64,000 nt of DNA from Microstegium vimineum (taxonomy: Eukaryota > Streptophyta > Magnoliopsida > Poales > Poaceae): contig CM039120.1 in the NCBI GenBank assembly GCA_022036555.1, positions 21,034,350 through 21,098,349 on the forward strand. The letters run 5' to 3'. Both the position numbers and the translations under genes were made by a program. The notes under the pieces were generated by a model that saw nothing but the letters and a program-made list of their open reading frames with translations, was not told the DNA's origin and searched no databases. Positions 11,539 through 23,396 of the stretch are shown here, in pieces. The first letter of the stretch is position 1, and each line of letters opens with the position of its first letter.

Positions 11539-12749
11539 TTGAGTGATTTGTTAAAGGAATATAAAGATTGTTTTGCTTGTGACTATACAGAGATGCCTGG
11601 TTTAGACCGATCAATAGTTGAACATCAGTTGCATGTTAAGTCAGGTTTCCAACCACATCGGCAGCCAGCACGCCGATGCAATCCTATTGTGTTACCTAAC
11701 ATTAAAGCTGAAATTACAAAATTAATTGAAGCTGGATTTATTCGGCAATGTCGATATGTCGAATGGATTTCTAATGTAGTTCCCGTGTATAAGAAAAACG
11801 GGAAACTTCGTGTTTGTATTGATTTCAGGAATCTCAATAAGGCTACGCCAATGGATGGATATCCGATGCCCGTTGCCGATTTGCTGATTGATGCTACTGC
11901 TGGACATCAAATCATTAGTTTCATGGAAGGTAATGCTGGATATAATCAAATATTCATGGCTGAAGAAGATATATCCAAGACTGCTTTCAGATGCCCAGGT
12001 CATGTTGGTTTATTTGAGTGGGTCGTGATGACTTTTGGTTTGAAAAATGCCGGTGCTTACTAGAGGGCGATGAATTTCATTTTCCATAAGTACATTGGCA
12101 CGTTGGTTGAAATCTATATTGACGACGTGGTGGTTAAATCCAAAAACTTTGAGAAGCATCTTGCCGATTTACGGAAAATTCTAGAGGACACAAGGGAACA
12201 TGGGCTAAAAATGAATCCTAATAAGTGTGCATTTGGTGTATCGGCAGGCCAGTTTCTAGGTTTTATGGTGGTATCAAGATCGGCAGAAAGTCCATTGATG
12301 CGATTAATAAAGTGGTTGCTCCTACGAACAAGACTGAGTTGCAATCCTTGATCGACAAGATTAATTTTATTAGAAGATTTATATCTAACTTGTCTGGGAA
12401 GATTAAGCCTTTTAGCCCGTTGCTAAAGCTAAAAGCCGGTCAAGAATTTGTGTGCAAGGAGGAACAACAATCAGCCTTAGAAGAAATTAAGAAATATTTG
12501 GTGAATTCTTCAGTCTTGGTTCCACCTCAACACGTGAAGCCTTTCAAGTTGTATTTGTCAGCCGATGATAGTGTTATCAGATCAACCTTAATCCAAGAAG
12601 TTGAAGGAAGGGAACGTGTAATTTATTATTTGAGTAGAAGGTTGGTAGATGCTGAAACCAGGTATTCGGCCGTTGAAAAATTATGCTTGTGCCTGTACTT
12701 CTCTTGCACTAAATTAAGGCATTATTTGTTATCGGCTGAGTGTGGTTAA
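11539..12749 (+). pseudogene. Gypsy-B reverse transcriptase
   Basis: The order of motifs is normal for Ty3/Gypsy: a palm segment with LRVCIDFRNLNKA near 11806, a VVMTFGLKNA segment near 12025, and the catalytic YIDD near 12115-12126. The connection domain follows to 12749. A TAG at 12061-12063 replaces the Gln codon that the Gypsy-E copy still has at this position (TYQR). A frameshift near 12262 moves the reading to another frame. The polymerase is recognisable over its whole length but cannot be translated. Confidence 0.85.
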
Positions 12750-13880
12750 GTACATGCTATCGATGCCGATATTAAGTGGAAGAATCGGCAAGTGGATTCT
12801 AGCGCTGTCAGAGTTTGATTTAAGGTATGAATCAGTTAAGGCAGTTAAAGGTCAGGTAATGGCCGATTTTGTTACTCGGCATTGTGGTACAGTGGGTTCT
12901 GTGGAGATTGCTCCTTGGACTTTGTTCTTTGATGGATCCACATGTAGAGAGGGGAAGGTATCGGTGTCGTCTTGATTTCTCCCCAAGGGCAAAAGTATGA
13001 AATCTCATTGTCGATTGTAGCTACTTCGACAAACAATCAGGCTGAATATCAGGCTTTGCTAAAGGGATTGGAATTACTCAGGGAAGTACGTGTCGATGCT
13101 GTTGAGATCTTTGGTGATTCTATGCTGGTAATCAATCAGCTGATTGGAGTGTATGAATGCCGAAGTGAAATTTTAATCGCGTACTATGAGAAATGTTTGC
13201 GATTTTTGAAAGAGTTTAAGGAATACCGCCTCGAGCATATTCCCAGGTTACATAATGAAGAGGCCAATCGGTTAGCACAGTACGCTTTGGGATATCAGCC
13301 GATTCAAAAAGTGATGGTATCGGTAATAGCTGCCGATGACTGGAGAAAAGAGATTGTCGATTACTTGAAGGAGCCATCTAAAAAGGTTGAAAGACGTCTG
13401 AGGTTTCAGGCTACCAAGTACGTGCTCCTTGATGATGAATTGTATTATCGGACGATTGATGGAGTTTTGCTCAGATGTCTTAGTGAAGAAGAATCGAAGA
13501 TGTTGATGGTTGAAATTCATGAGGGAGTATGTGGAGCACATCAATCGGCATTCAAGATGAAATGGATGATTAGGCGGAATGAATATTATTGGCCGACAAT
13601 TCTTGAGGATTGTTTTAAGTACTTCAAAGGGTGTTAAGATTGTCAGAGGTTCGGTAATGTTCAGAGAGCACCCGCATCGGCGGTGAATCCTATAATCAAG
13701 CCTTGACCGTTTAGAGGATGGGCTATCGTTCTTATCAGAAAAATCTACCCGTCATCGAGTAAAGGGCATAAGTTTATACTTGTTGCCACCGATTATTTCA
13801 CAAAGTGGGTTGAGGCTATTCCTTTGAAGAAAGTGACATTGGCAAACATGATAGATTTTCTGAAGGAACATATTGTTTAC
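12735..13880 (+). pseudogene. Gypsy-B RNase H and N-terminal integrase
   Basis: RNase H motifs are FFDGST near 12928, AEYQALLKG near 13040 and FGDSMLV near 13110. The reading then passes into the integrase zinc-binding HHCC segment (HEGVCGAH near 13520, then a Cys pair at about 13630-13645, split by a TAA where Gypsy-E has CAG). The first catalytic Asp of integrase is replaced: the local reading is GWAIVLI, against GWGIDLI in Gypsy-E. A TGG-to-TGA stop lies near 13704. The coding region is cut at 13880 by the Copia-2 LTR, and the rest of integrase is absent. Confidence 0.85.
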
Positions 13881-15809
13881 GGAAGGACCGGAAACGGCGA
13901 CCAGAGGGGGGGTGAATGGGAGCCTCAAATTTCTCTCGAAATATTCGGGCCACTCTTCCCAAAAACAAACCCAACAAGCAAGCTTACTCCACCAGCAATA
14001 TCACGACCCTAGAGAGGGTGGATACCTATGGTGATGACCAAGAGGTACATCGGATCTTCTAGAAACCAAAAACTCAAACCGAGACACCGATAGTGTGGCT
14101 CTCAAACCCTAGAGAGAAGAGAAGAGAGCTCACAAAACATACTTATGAGAAATGGTCTCACAAGTGCTTCATCAAGTTCCCTGCATGATTACGAAACCAA
14201 CGCAACAAACGGAACTCTATTCGGAGTCCGGACGAGGGAGAAACAACCAAAACAGGGACGAAGAAAATCCTGAAAACCTTACTGGAAGGGCGACGAACGC
14301 TGGCGATGGATGCTGGCAGAGGGCGACGGACGCGTGTCCGACGGGAGCGTCCGATGCTCAAAAAAACAGCCCGAAACAGCCCCAGGTGACGAATGCTTGG
14401 CTAGGGGAAGGGCAGCGTCCGACGGGATGATTTTCAGTGTCCGTCGGGAGCGTCCGACGCCCCCAAAAACTGCACAGTGAACCTGAAAATCGTTCTCACC
14501 TCCAAATCTTCCCAAAACTCAACCAAATGAACTCCAACTGCAACCAAATTTTGTAGGCATGATCCTTGTGCAGTTGGGGAGCTATCCCAAAGAAATCATC
14601 GCTCAATTTGGAGAGGATAAACAGGAGCACTCGGATTTAGGGGAGAAAAGGCAAAACGAAGAACGCCGCAAAGAAATCACCCGATCTGTGTGCTCGTGAG
14701 GTTTTAGGAAAATTCCTTCGGTGCAAAGTTGCTCCTCACGAGTACCAAGAACTTGGTTCAAACGGATTTGCAAGAGCTACTCTCTACAAAGAGATTTCAT
14801 CTCGGGAAATATAGAGAGCAAAAGCAAAAACGAAGAACACAAGCAAAAATGCGAGACACGGCCAAGTAATCAACGCCGCCATGGCTTATGGAGGTTACGA
14901 CCTCTGATTCTTCGCAACAAACTCAAGTTCTTACAGAGGTTGGTGAAATCAACCTAGGGATCTCATGAACTAGAGAGAGGGTAGAGAGGGAGAGTTGGGG
15001 CAAAAGGATTAGGGTTCAAGAGATGGGATGAGGGATACCCCTTCACCCCCTACTTATCGGGCTTTGGCTATTTCCCAAAGACCCCCCTAGATACATTGAG
15101 TGAACTACCTAGCCTAAGCATTGCAGTCCAAGCTCTGGAAAATATCTCCCGCATTTTGAATGGACGACCATGCTTCCTGCCGGGAGTTGCTGTCGCCTCG
15201 ACGCAACCTCCAGGATTCCGCCACGTGCCATCCCCGCTTCCTCGGAAGCTCCACCTAGGTTTTGAGGCCCAAACCCAGGAAACCCGCCACTGGTAGCTTT
15301 GGGCTCAACTACCGAACCCCGAGTTTTGAGGCCCAAACTCGGAAACCGTCCTCAGATGGTTTTTAGGCCCAAACCACCAAACCGCTCGACTCGAGCCACC
15401 TTGTCCTCGCCGAGTCGGACTCAGAGTCCCATGAGCCTCCGCTCGACCCGCTCGTCCACCGTCTTGACTCGGTCGACTTGGTCTACTTCCATGTCTTCTC
15501 ACACTTGCCGGTGCCAAGTACAAGCCACCACAGCTAGTCCGCCGGCGCCCATGGTCCCTCAGTTCGAGCCCCGCTTCTTCCCTTCACCGCTCTCAGTCCA
15601 TCGGCACGGCAAGCCTCTACTCGACCTTCTCCACACCATTGACCACTGTCACTAGGCATAGCACCTGCACACCACAAGCCGATAGACAGGCACACATTTG
15701 CTTTCGCAAAGGGTTATAATCAAGCCACTCAAACTGAACCGCTCAAGTGTTGGGCAATCACTCATCACAAAACTGAACTACATGGGTACTTACCCACCAT
15801 GTGTTCGCA
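13881..15809 (-). repeat. 3' LTR of Copia-2 (GTCCGACG subfamily)
   Basis: 1929 bp. On the plus strand it starts ggaaggaccgg (TG end mutated to GG) and ends gtgttcgca. The polypurine tract abuts it at 15810. Its internal pattern (cctcaaatttctc, gtggatacct, GTCCGACG repeats at about 14300-14465) follows the Copia-1 LTR at 1954 and not the LTR at 33229. Confidence 0.85.
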
Positions 15810-17627
15810 ATCTCCCCCTTGATGAGTGCATTGTCAACACAAGTGCATTTCAGATTTGAGCCACAAGATAAAGCTCTCCAAATGACCAAAAAGCTGAGAA
15901 AGTCAAAACGGGGTCACTTGAGAGAAGCGAAACGAGTCCAAAACTTGGCTCCCAAAGACATGGGCAACGGCTCGACGCAACCAATTAAAACAAAACTAGC
16001 CCTCAAGAAGAGGCAGAAAACGGGCTCAACACCGCTAGCAAAACAAGATACCAATTAAAACACTTAACGTTCAAGAAGCACTCGAAACCTGTCGGAGCCA
16101 ACAAAGCAAGCTAGACCCTCCAGAAGAGGCAAAGGCTCAACACATCTAGCAAAAGCTCCCCCTGGGCAAAAGCACACTCAAGATACCAAATGAGCTCCTT
16201 AGGGCAAAAGAAGCACACAAACTCCCCCTTGACCAAAGAAGCTCTAAACCAATGAAACCAATGAGATGCACTCTTTCTCCCCCTTGGAAGTCGATGGCTG
16301 AAAATGGAATGAAATGCACATCTCTCCCCCTGGTTGACACATGTAGCTCATCAAACATCAACAACTCAAGATCCGGCTACAAATGCCATGAAATGCAAAA
16401 TGAGTGCAAAAGCTTCATACTTAGAGCTAAGACAATGAATAGATGCTCTAAGTGATGTGATCCTGTGAGAATAGGAAAAGCTCTACATGCCCAACAAAAC
16501 TCAAGTTGAGCTTAAGATCACTTTAGAAGCTATTTTAGAGAGCATATCATGTGAGAGCAGAGAAAGGGTATCACCTCCTAGAGACAACTAAACATGGCAA
16601 ACAAGATAGGATCTATCTCAAAGCAATCTCATGTATAGCAAGTAGAACTATCCCTAGCAAAGTTCATACAACGAGCCAATGACCCAACTGAATGAATTTT
16701 CCAAATTTCAGAGTTTTGCAGCCAATTTCAGTTTTAGGCACATTACAAGTTGTATGCGAGTGGTTGTAAGCAAGGTGATGCCACTGCTTACCATCCGGGC
16801 GAAGTCAAAGGACTTGACACACCGGTTTTGGTCATACACGACACCGCTCAAGTATCAACCCATATGGGAAGCAGTCTCGAACACACGGTGAAGTGCTCAC
16901 AATGCAGACGCAACTCGATCTTTCCAATTCAAAAAACAAAGAGCAATTTCATTTTATATATTAATCATGGTTCTCAAAGGTAGTGAATGAAACAATGAAG
17001 AGCCATAGTTACATGCTATATACTAGACAACCAAGAAGGATCTTCAAAAGCCTACACATGCTAGTGCCATTTCAGAGGTGACATGGGGAATTTAAATTCA
17101 GTTTAAAGCTTTTCTAACTTAGCTCTATTGCGTATCATATAGATCAAAAAGAGTCTAAGTTAGGCAACACCATAAACACATAAAGCACCTCAAACAGAGC
17201 ATATATTCATTATATCGGCTATAGGTATGAAGCTTAAAATGATCTATGTCACAAATGCAAAAGAGATGCACAATGCATTGACACTAACTAACACTAACAA
17301 GACACCAATTGCGAACACATGGTGGATAAGTACCCATGGATGTTTAGCTTTGATGATGAGTGATTGACCAACACGTGAGTGTTTCCGTTTGAGTGGCTTA
17401 CCCTAACCTCTGCGAAAGCATAAATGTGTGTTTGTCTATCGGCTTGTGGTGTGCAGGTGCTATGCCTAGTGACAGTGGTCAATGGCGTGGAGAAGGTCGA
17501 GTAGAGGCTTGCCGTGCCGATGGACTAAGAGACACCACCTAACACTAACAAGACACCAATTTAGAAGAAGGACAAAGAAAAGACAAAAAGAACCAAAAAG
17601 AACTATGAAACACAAAACTTTCCTCCT
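15810..17627 (-). other. 3' noncoding region of Copia-2 with polypurine tracts
   Basis: Noncoding counterpart of 3758-5410. The minus strand carries caagggggag-type tracts next to the LTR at 15810-15822 and again near 16157, 16227, 16277 and 16325. There is no ORF I can support. It is interrupted by an inverted LTR fragment at 17311-17538. Confidence 0.65.
17311..17538 (+). repeat. Inverted fragment of a Sirevirus LTR end
   Basis: This is the first about 220 bp of the LTR (gcgaacacatggtggataag onward), lying in the opposite orientation to the rest of Copia-2. It is flanked by a 23-bp perfect direct duplication (17288-17310 and 17539-17561). The preceding t at 17310 completes the LTR terminus TGCGAACAC. 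Confidence 0.8.
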
Positions 17628-18008
17628 CTAAAAAGGAAAGCAAACACCCAACTCGCCTCGAAGACGAGAAAACGCAGCTTGATCCAAAGGCTTTATAAGA
17701 ATATCCGCAAGCTGGTTGTGGGTCTCCACATGCCGAAGGTCAATGTCGCCCTTCTTGTAATGATCTCGCAAGAAGTGAAAGCGGACCTCAATGTGTTTGG
17801 TCTTTGAATGAAGCACATGATTTTTAGCCACACTAATTGCACTCGTACTATCACAAAGCAGAGGCACCTTAGTAAGCTCAAGACCGAAATCTCTCAAAGT
17901 GACAATCATCCAAATCAACTGCGAGCAACAGCTAGCCGCGGCAACGTACTCAGCTTCGCACGTCGACTGTGCCACGCTAGACTGCTTGCGAGAAGACCAA
18001 GAAACCAA
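17628..18008 (-). pseudogene. Copia-2 RNase H domain
   Basis: About 126 codons read leftward. Typical Copia RNase H motifs are present: SSRKQSSVAQST, EAEYVAA, the CDSTSAI segment and HIEVRFHFLRD with ADILIKPL near the end. It should continue the reverse transcriptase ORF, but the frame changes near 18000-18100, where the upstream ORF drifts into a different frame. The domain itself is uninterrupted. Confidence 0.85.
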
Positions 18009-19129
18009 AGAAGACCCGAGAAACTGGCAAGTCCCAGAAGTGGACTTCCGATCAAGTCGGCAACCGGCAAAGTCGGTGTCAGAATAACCACAAAGCTCAA
18101 GAGAAAGAGAGGTGGAAAACCAAAGTCCAAATTCGGAGTGAAGCGAAAGTACCTCATGATGCGTTTCACTGCCTGCTTATGCAAAGTCCGTGGGGATGCC
18201 TGAAAGCGTGCACACAAGCAGACGACGAACTGAATGTCCGGCCGAGTCGCTGTCAAGTACAGAAGCGACCCGATCATGCTTCGGTACTCCGTCTCATCCA
18301 CCGCCTCTCCTTCCTCGTCCGCATCCAAGGTAGTCGTAGTCGACATGGGAGTCGTGAGGGGCTTTGCCTCACCCATCTCAAACTTCTTCAAGATATCCTT
18401 CGTGTACTTGCCTTGGTGCACAAACGTCCCTTCCCGGATTTGCTTGATTTGCAACCCGAGAAAGAAGCTCAACTCTCCTATCATACTCATCTCAAATTCC
18501 CTGCTCATAATATCTGCAAACTTGGCAACAAGAGCATGAGAAGGACCACCCAAGATGATATCATCCACGTATATTTGGACAAGGAGAGTGTCTTTGCCTT
18601 GGTTGAGGTGAAACAACGTCTTATCTACCGATCCCATTTTAAAACCCTTAGCAAGCAAAAAGGTTTTTAGCCTATCATACCATGCTCTAGGTGCTTGTTT
18701 CAAACCATACAAAGCTTTGTGAAGTTTAAAAATATGGTTTGGAAACTTGGGATTTTCGAAACCGGGAGGTTGTTTAACATAAACTTCCTCCTCTATGTAG
18801 CCTTTTGAGAAAGAACTTTTAACATCCATTTGAAAAAGTTTAAAACCCTTAGAAGCCGCAAAAGCTAGAAGGATTCTAATGGCTTCTAAACGAGCTACGG
18901 GAGCAAAGGTTTCCTCATAGTCTATTCCCTCCTTTTGACAAAAGCCTTGAGCTACCAACCTACCCTTGTTGCGCACTACCACCCCATATTCACTTTGTTT
19001 ATTTTTGAAAACCCATTTGGTACCTATGGGGTGGAAACTAGGTGGTGGAGGAATTAAGACCCAAACATGGTTTCGCTCAAAATTTTCTAACTCCTCATGC
19101 ATGGCCTTAACCCAATCCGGATCCATCAA
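17915..19129 (-). CDS. Copia-2 reverse transcriptase
   Basis: An open frame of 404 codons carries a near-complete Ty1/Copia reverse transcriptase. Motifs in order are GTKWVFKNK (about residue 36), the RLVAQGFCQKEGIDYEETF segment (about 57-75), ALYGLKQAPRAWYDRL (about 140), the catalytic IYVDDIIL (about 190), and the SLLYLTATRPDI segment (about 290). About the last 70 codons are out of frame relative to the true RNase H continuation at 18008. This is the best preserved polymerase among the Copia copies. Upstream, 19130-19566 is the integrase-reverse transcriptase linker. Confidence 0.85.
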   Translation of the reverse strand: MMDPDWVKAMHEELENFERNHVWVLIPPPPSFHPIGTKWVFKNKQSEYGVVVRNKGRLVAQGFCQKEGIDYEETFAPVARLEAIRILLAFAASKGFKLFQMDVKSSFSKGYIEEEVYVKQPPGFENPKFPNHIFKLHKALYGLKQAPRAWYDRLKTFLLAKGFKMGSVDKTLFHLNQGKDTLLVQIYVDDIILGGPSHALVAKFADIMSREFEMSMIGELSFFLGLQIKQIREGTFVHQGKYTKDILKKFEMGEAKPLTTPMSTTTTLDADEEGEAVDETEYRSMIGSLLYLTATRPDIQFVVCLCARFQASPRTLHKQAVKRIMRYFRFTPNLDFGFPPLFLLSFVVILTPTLPVADLIGSPLLGLASFSGLLWFLGLLASSLAWHSRRAKLSTLPRLAVARS

Positions 19130-19566
19130 AGCGTGTCCAACATCTCAGGGCTCAAAAGAAGGGACAAAACCCGAATGAGCAAAGTGAGAGATATAAGACC
19201 TAGACCGCGTGACTTGACGGTCAATGTCGCCGATGATGTTCTCCGGCGGGTGCTGCCGCTGGATGTGGTGGGGAGCCTGCCTGGACGAAGTGGCCTCCCC
19301 ATCGACAGTAGCTGGAGCTCCCTCAGGTGCAACGGGCACCAACTGAGGAAGCTGCTCGAACGGCCTCCATTTAGAGGAAGTAGTCGGATCGGGACCGTGA
19401 GCCGAAGTGGACGTCGCAGGGTCGACGGGGGCAGCCAGTGGAGTTGGCTCGGGATCACCCCAATTGACATCATCCTGCTCCTCCTCCACAAAGATGCTAG
19501 TGTTCACCTCATCATCACCTGCAAGCTCAAAAGCAGTGGAAACACAGGGCATAGTCTCATCGAAAG
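19130..19566 (-). pseudogene. Copia-2 integrase to reverse transcriptase linker
   Basis: An acidic, Pro/Ser-rich linker (FVEEEQDD near 19480, then a proline-rich stretch) leads into the reverse transcriptase. It is open from 19588 to 19145 in one frame and ends at a stop just before the 19129 ORF. At 19566 it is interrupted by Gypsy-C. The reading continues on the other side at 28650 and below. Confidence 0.75.
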
Positions 19567-22466
19567 TGTAACACACCAAAATTTGCATTGTTTTGAAAAG
19601 TGCTAAATTGATCTAGTTATGTTTCTCTTTATATGCATTTAATATAATTAAACTATATATGTTTTGGAGAATTAAAATTTTCATGTAGAAACATGACTGA
19701 GCATACATGCTGGTGCATTTACTGTTTTGTATTGAGTGGTTTTGAAAACCAATTCAAATCTGTTCTTGAAAAGGATTTGAAATTGGTTTTGTAAATTCAG
19801 TTTCTGGAAACTTGTCAAAGCTTTTCTTTTCACTTCCCCTCTCTTTCACTCCTTTTGGCCCAACTTTGAATCCCATCTCGCAGGCCTCCCTCTCCCCTTT
19901 TTCCTTCTTGGGTCGTGCCCTTCTCTCTCTGCTCGGCCCGGCCAGCCGCAAGGCCCAACTCGGTGGCCTGTTCATCGCACAGGGAAGCCCCTCCTCCTTT
20001 CTTGCCCTGTGTTCCTGACCGCTTGGACTCACGGGTCAGCTTCTCCCTCCCTCCTTCCTTTTCCGGCTGGACGAAACCGAGCAGGGTTCGACCGAGCTCC
20101 AACCGAAGCTGGACTCCCCGGGATTTTTCCTGCCAAATCATTTTGTGCGCCCCTATAAATATTCTAACACCTCCCCCTTGCCCCTGTTTTCCCATCTACG
20201 TGCCACCTTCGCCTTGCCCTGGCTCACGCAGCGCTATTTCTAAGCATAGAGCCCGCCGCCGCCATTGAAGCCCTGCCAAGTTCCACCATCGATCGCAAGT
20301 CCTCTATCTTCAACAGAACAAGGTTCGGGTATCCTTGAACCCTCTCCCGTGCTCAATTTCGCCTGGAGCTGCTCTCATCAGCGCATCCCCATTTGCAGGG
20401 AGCCCACATCCGCCTTGCTGTGCCACCAGCCACCCCGGGTTTTCCTCTGTCGGCGCGAGAGCCCTAGGTGAGTCCGCGTCGTTCCCCTCTCTCTCCCGGT
20501 GGCCTCGGTTTCCCGTATGGTGGCCCGTAGGGCCGTAGCCGCTCGCACCGCCGAGCTCCGCATCAGCGGCCATGGAGGACCGCCGCGTCGGCGTTTTGTT
20601 CCCAACCGGCGCCTCCCTATTCCCCTCCCTTATAATCTGAACCGGCCAGATGAGATCCAACGGCTGTGGATCGAAGATAGCTCTTGGTTCGACCGTTTTG
20701 CTAAAGAGTCCCTCGAGTTCTTCGAGCCTAAACCCGCCGTCCATGGCGCATTCCTTGAATATGTTTTCCCCCACTGGAAAGCGTATTTCCTTTCGGCCTT
20801 TGTTTTATTTCGAAAATAAATGAAAATTCCTATTTATAGATTTGCCAATAAAATTCAAAACCCCATATTTTTCTCGTTTTAAACCCGTTTTGATCCGTTC
20901 AAGTTGCGTTAGATTCGTAATAAAATTATCTACATGTTAGAACCTCTGTTAGTCAGTTTTGGAACAGTTTAATTTCGTGTTTAGATTTAAATTAATACCT
21001 CTGTATAGGAGAACTTGTTTAATTCATAACTTCATCGTTTTAGCTCCGTTTTTCGTGCTCAAAGCGTCGATGTGATCGTAGCAATGCGTAGAATAGTTTT
21101 ATAAACTTTTCATCTTGTTTTCTCACTGTTGGTGTACTGTTCTAATTATAGCTTTGTTGCTTTGTGTATGTTTGACCGTTGGTTGTATGGTGTTGTTTGA
21201 TGATTGGTTATAGACGTTGAGCAGCCGGTTGAAGAACCAGATCTCTTCTTTGATCAAGACCAGCAGGACCAGTAGGAGTAATTCGAAGAAGGCAAGTGTA
21301 ACATGGGATTATCCTTGTTGTCCTATTCACAATTAATATAATTCATATGCATGATATCCCTTGTTTACCATAGATTGATCCTAGTGATTGTTATCCGAAT
21401 ACCTTGACACCTATGTTTTGATCCACCATATATGATTAGTATTGCTAGCGCTCAAACCGGATGTACATGATCTTAATTTGTTAATGACTATATGCAATAA
21501 TGATAACACTCGCTTTTTAGCAACATTGGATTATAGGAGCTTATCTGGGGGCAAAAGCTAGGATTTACAGTACAACCACGAGGGCTATATGGCTCTGGCT
21601 TTAACTCAGTATGGGGACCTTTTCTAGCTTGTTCAGTGGTTACCTTTACGGCGTGAAAGGGGCGTGCCGATTTGGGTATAGGGCGGCTCCTAACCTATGA
21701 GCGCAGTCGCTGTAATGGAGTGTGCCGTAGGCAGGAGGGTTCCTATATCTGCTTGCCAGGGAAACCTTGCTGCCCTAACTTATTAGACGAACCCTTGAAA
21801 GGTTTCATAGTGTACCCTACCCGCTCACCTCGACAGTGTTTTGGGAGTTATAAACCCGGGCATCTTGGCAACACGACTCGTGGGTAAAGTTGTACACCTC
21901 TGATCAGAGTTAAAAACTATCATGATAGTCGTGCTCACGGACACGAGCGGCTCGGAAAACTCACAAAATTATTGGGTTCTTATTTCTATGTGGCTTATGC
22001 AAGTTGTTATTTATTTATTGTATCATTGTCATTTACTTTATGATCATGGATATTTGAGCTTATGCAATTACCTTGGCAAATGTTGATATTAATATGAATT
22101 TGATCTACTTAAAATGCTTACCACTATGAACCATGCATATCCTTTTGAGCTTCATGAAACCCCGTGTTATATTTGTTGAGTACGTATGTGCTCACCCTTG
22201 CATTCAAACACAACAGATGAAGATTGGGTTGATCATTACCGCAATGAGTACTAGACTTGGAGTCAACCAGTCCCTTGGAGCTTCCGCAGATATCGTCGTC
22301 TTAGTTTCAGTCTATTTGTTTAAGACTCTGTATTGAATATTTATTCGCTATGTAATAAGCACTGTGATGGTATTCTTATGATTTGTCAACTCATGTGTGC
22401 GACTATTCCTAAGGTGCACATGAGCCTTTTATGCACTTGTTTTTGTTCTTAAAAACGGGTGTGACA
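19567..22466 (+). repeat. 5' LTR of Gypsy-C
   Basis: 2900 bp, starting TGTAACACACC and ending GGTGTGACA. A GC-rich central part (about 19900-20600) follows the U3. A consensus splice donor (ctag/gtgagt, GT at 20468) lies about 300 bp after the TATA box, and an acceptor-like ttatag ends at 21213. Many LTR reading frames are open only because the region is GC-rich. Confidence 0.9.
20153..20161 (+). promoter_or_regulatory. TATA box of the Gypsy-C 5' LTR
   Basis: ctataaata. The same box sits at 26378-26386 in the 3' LTR. Confidence 0.65.
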
Positions 22467-22482
22467 AATTGGTATTAAAGCA
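22467..22482 (+). promoter_or_regulatory. Primer-binding site of Gypsy-C
   Basis: aattggtattaaagca directly follows the LTR. It resembles the complement of the plant initiator Met tRNA end (tggtatcagagc) with transitions. Confidence 0.7.
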
Positions 22483-22657
22483 TGTGTTGACTGTAGGACG
22501 CAAGCCTAGTTAGAATGGTTGCTTTTAGAGTCCTTTATTCTCTTGTTCATGCTTTCTACTAAAGCCTTGATAATTGCTAAAAGTTTGAATGCTTCTTCAG
22601 TTATATTCTATTGTGAAAACTTTGCTTCTATCTGATCTATGTCTATACTTTCTGTAG

Positions 22658-23396
22658 ATGCCTCCCTCTCGCCAGAACAACAGGATGACAGCTGCGGAAT
22701 ACCGTGCTTTGTTCACCGCTAGGGAGCCTCGACCAGTTGAAGACATGGAGACTCCCGATGTAGAATCGAGGGTGGAAGCTATTCAGGATGAAGACATAAA
22801 GGAAGAAGTGCAGATGGAGCCAGCACCGGAAGACGTCCCATTGACAATGGATTGAAGAGACTCAACTCATGCCACCAAACCGCAACTACTTTTTCTAGGA
22901 CCTGCTCGAGAGGATTCTGGATTTCTATTTTTGTGAGATGCAAGCCACAGTGGAGTATTATTGCACGGAACGCAAGCATCCTCGTAGGCCGTCCCAATGG
23001 CGTGTAGAGCTTTGGGCCAGGGAAGGTGAAGACAATCGTCGTACGGTGCGTACCACCTTCAGAACCACGGTGAACCGATCTTCGGCTAGGAAGGCCATGG
23101 AAGATGTCGCTCGGGATGCGTTCACCTACTACCATGGTCAGGATCAGGAACGACATGAAGTGCGTGATGATGGCATCTGGCATCTCCCTCTCTTTGTACC
23201 AAGCAGAGGAACCTGGTACATGAAACCTGCTAATGCTTCGTCACCAAAGCTGCATGCAACGGTGGACTTTGGTCGTGAAATGGCAACAGTGGCAGACGAG
23301 TTGAAAGAAGAACTGCTAGATGAGAAGGAATTCACTAATCAGTTATGTGAAGAGAATGAAGCGTTGAAAGCTCAACTAGCTCAACTCCAACCATGA
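22658..23396 (+). pseudogene. Extra ORF upstream of gag (orf0-like) in Gypsy-C
   Basis: An ATG at 22658 sits directly after a splice-acceptor-like tctgtag. The reading is open to 22855 and then needs a one-base shift. It meets one TAG near 22896 and continues open from 22938 to 23396, about 245 codons in all. The middle has an alternating aromatic/basic segment (VEYYC near the start, RRPSQWRVEL), then TTFRTTVNRSSARKAM and DVARDAFTYY. By eye this resembles a small alpha/beta RNA-binding-like fold, but that is not established. The C-terminal 40 residues are a likely coiled coil (LKEELLDEKE, LKAQLAQLQ). Extra ORFs before gag are reported in some rice Gypsy elements. Function unknown. Confidence 0.6.
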
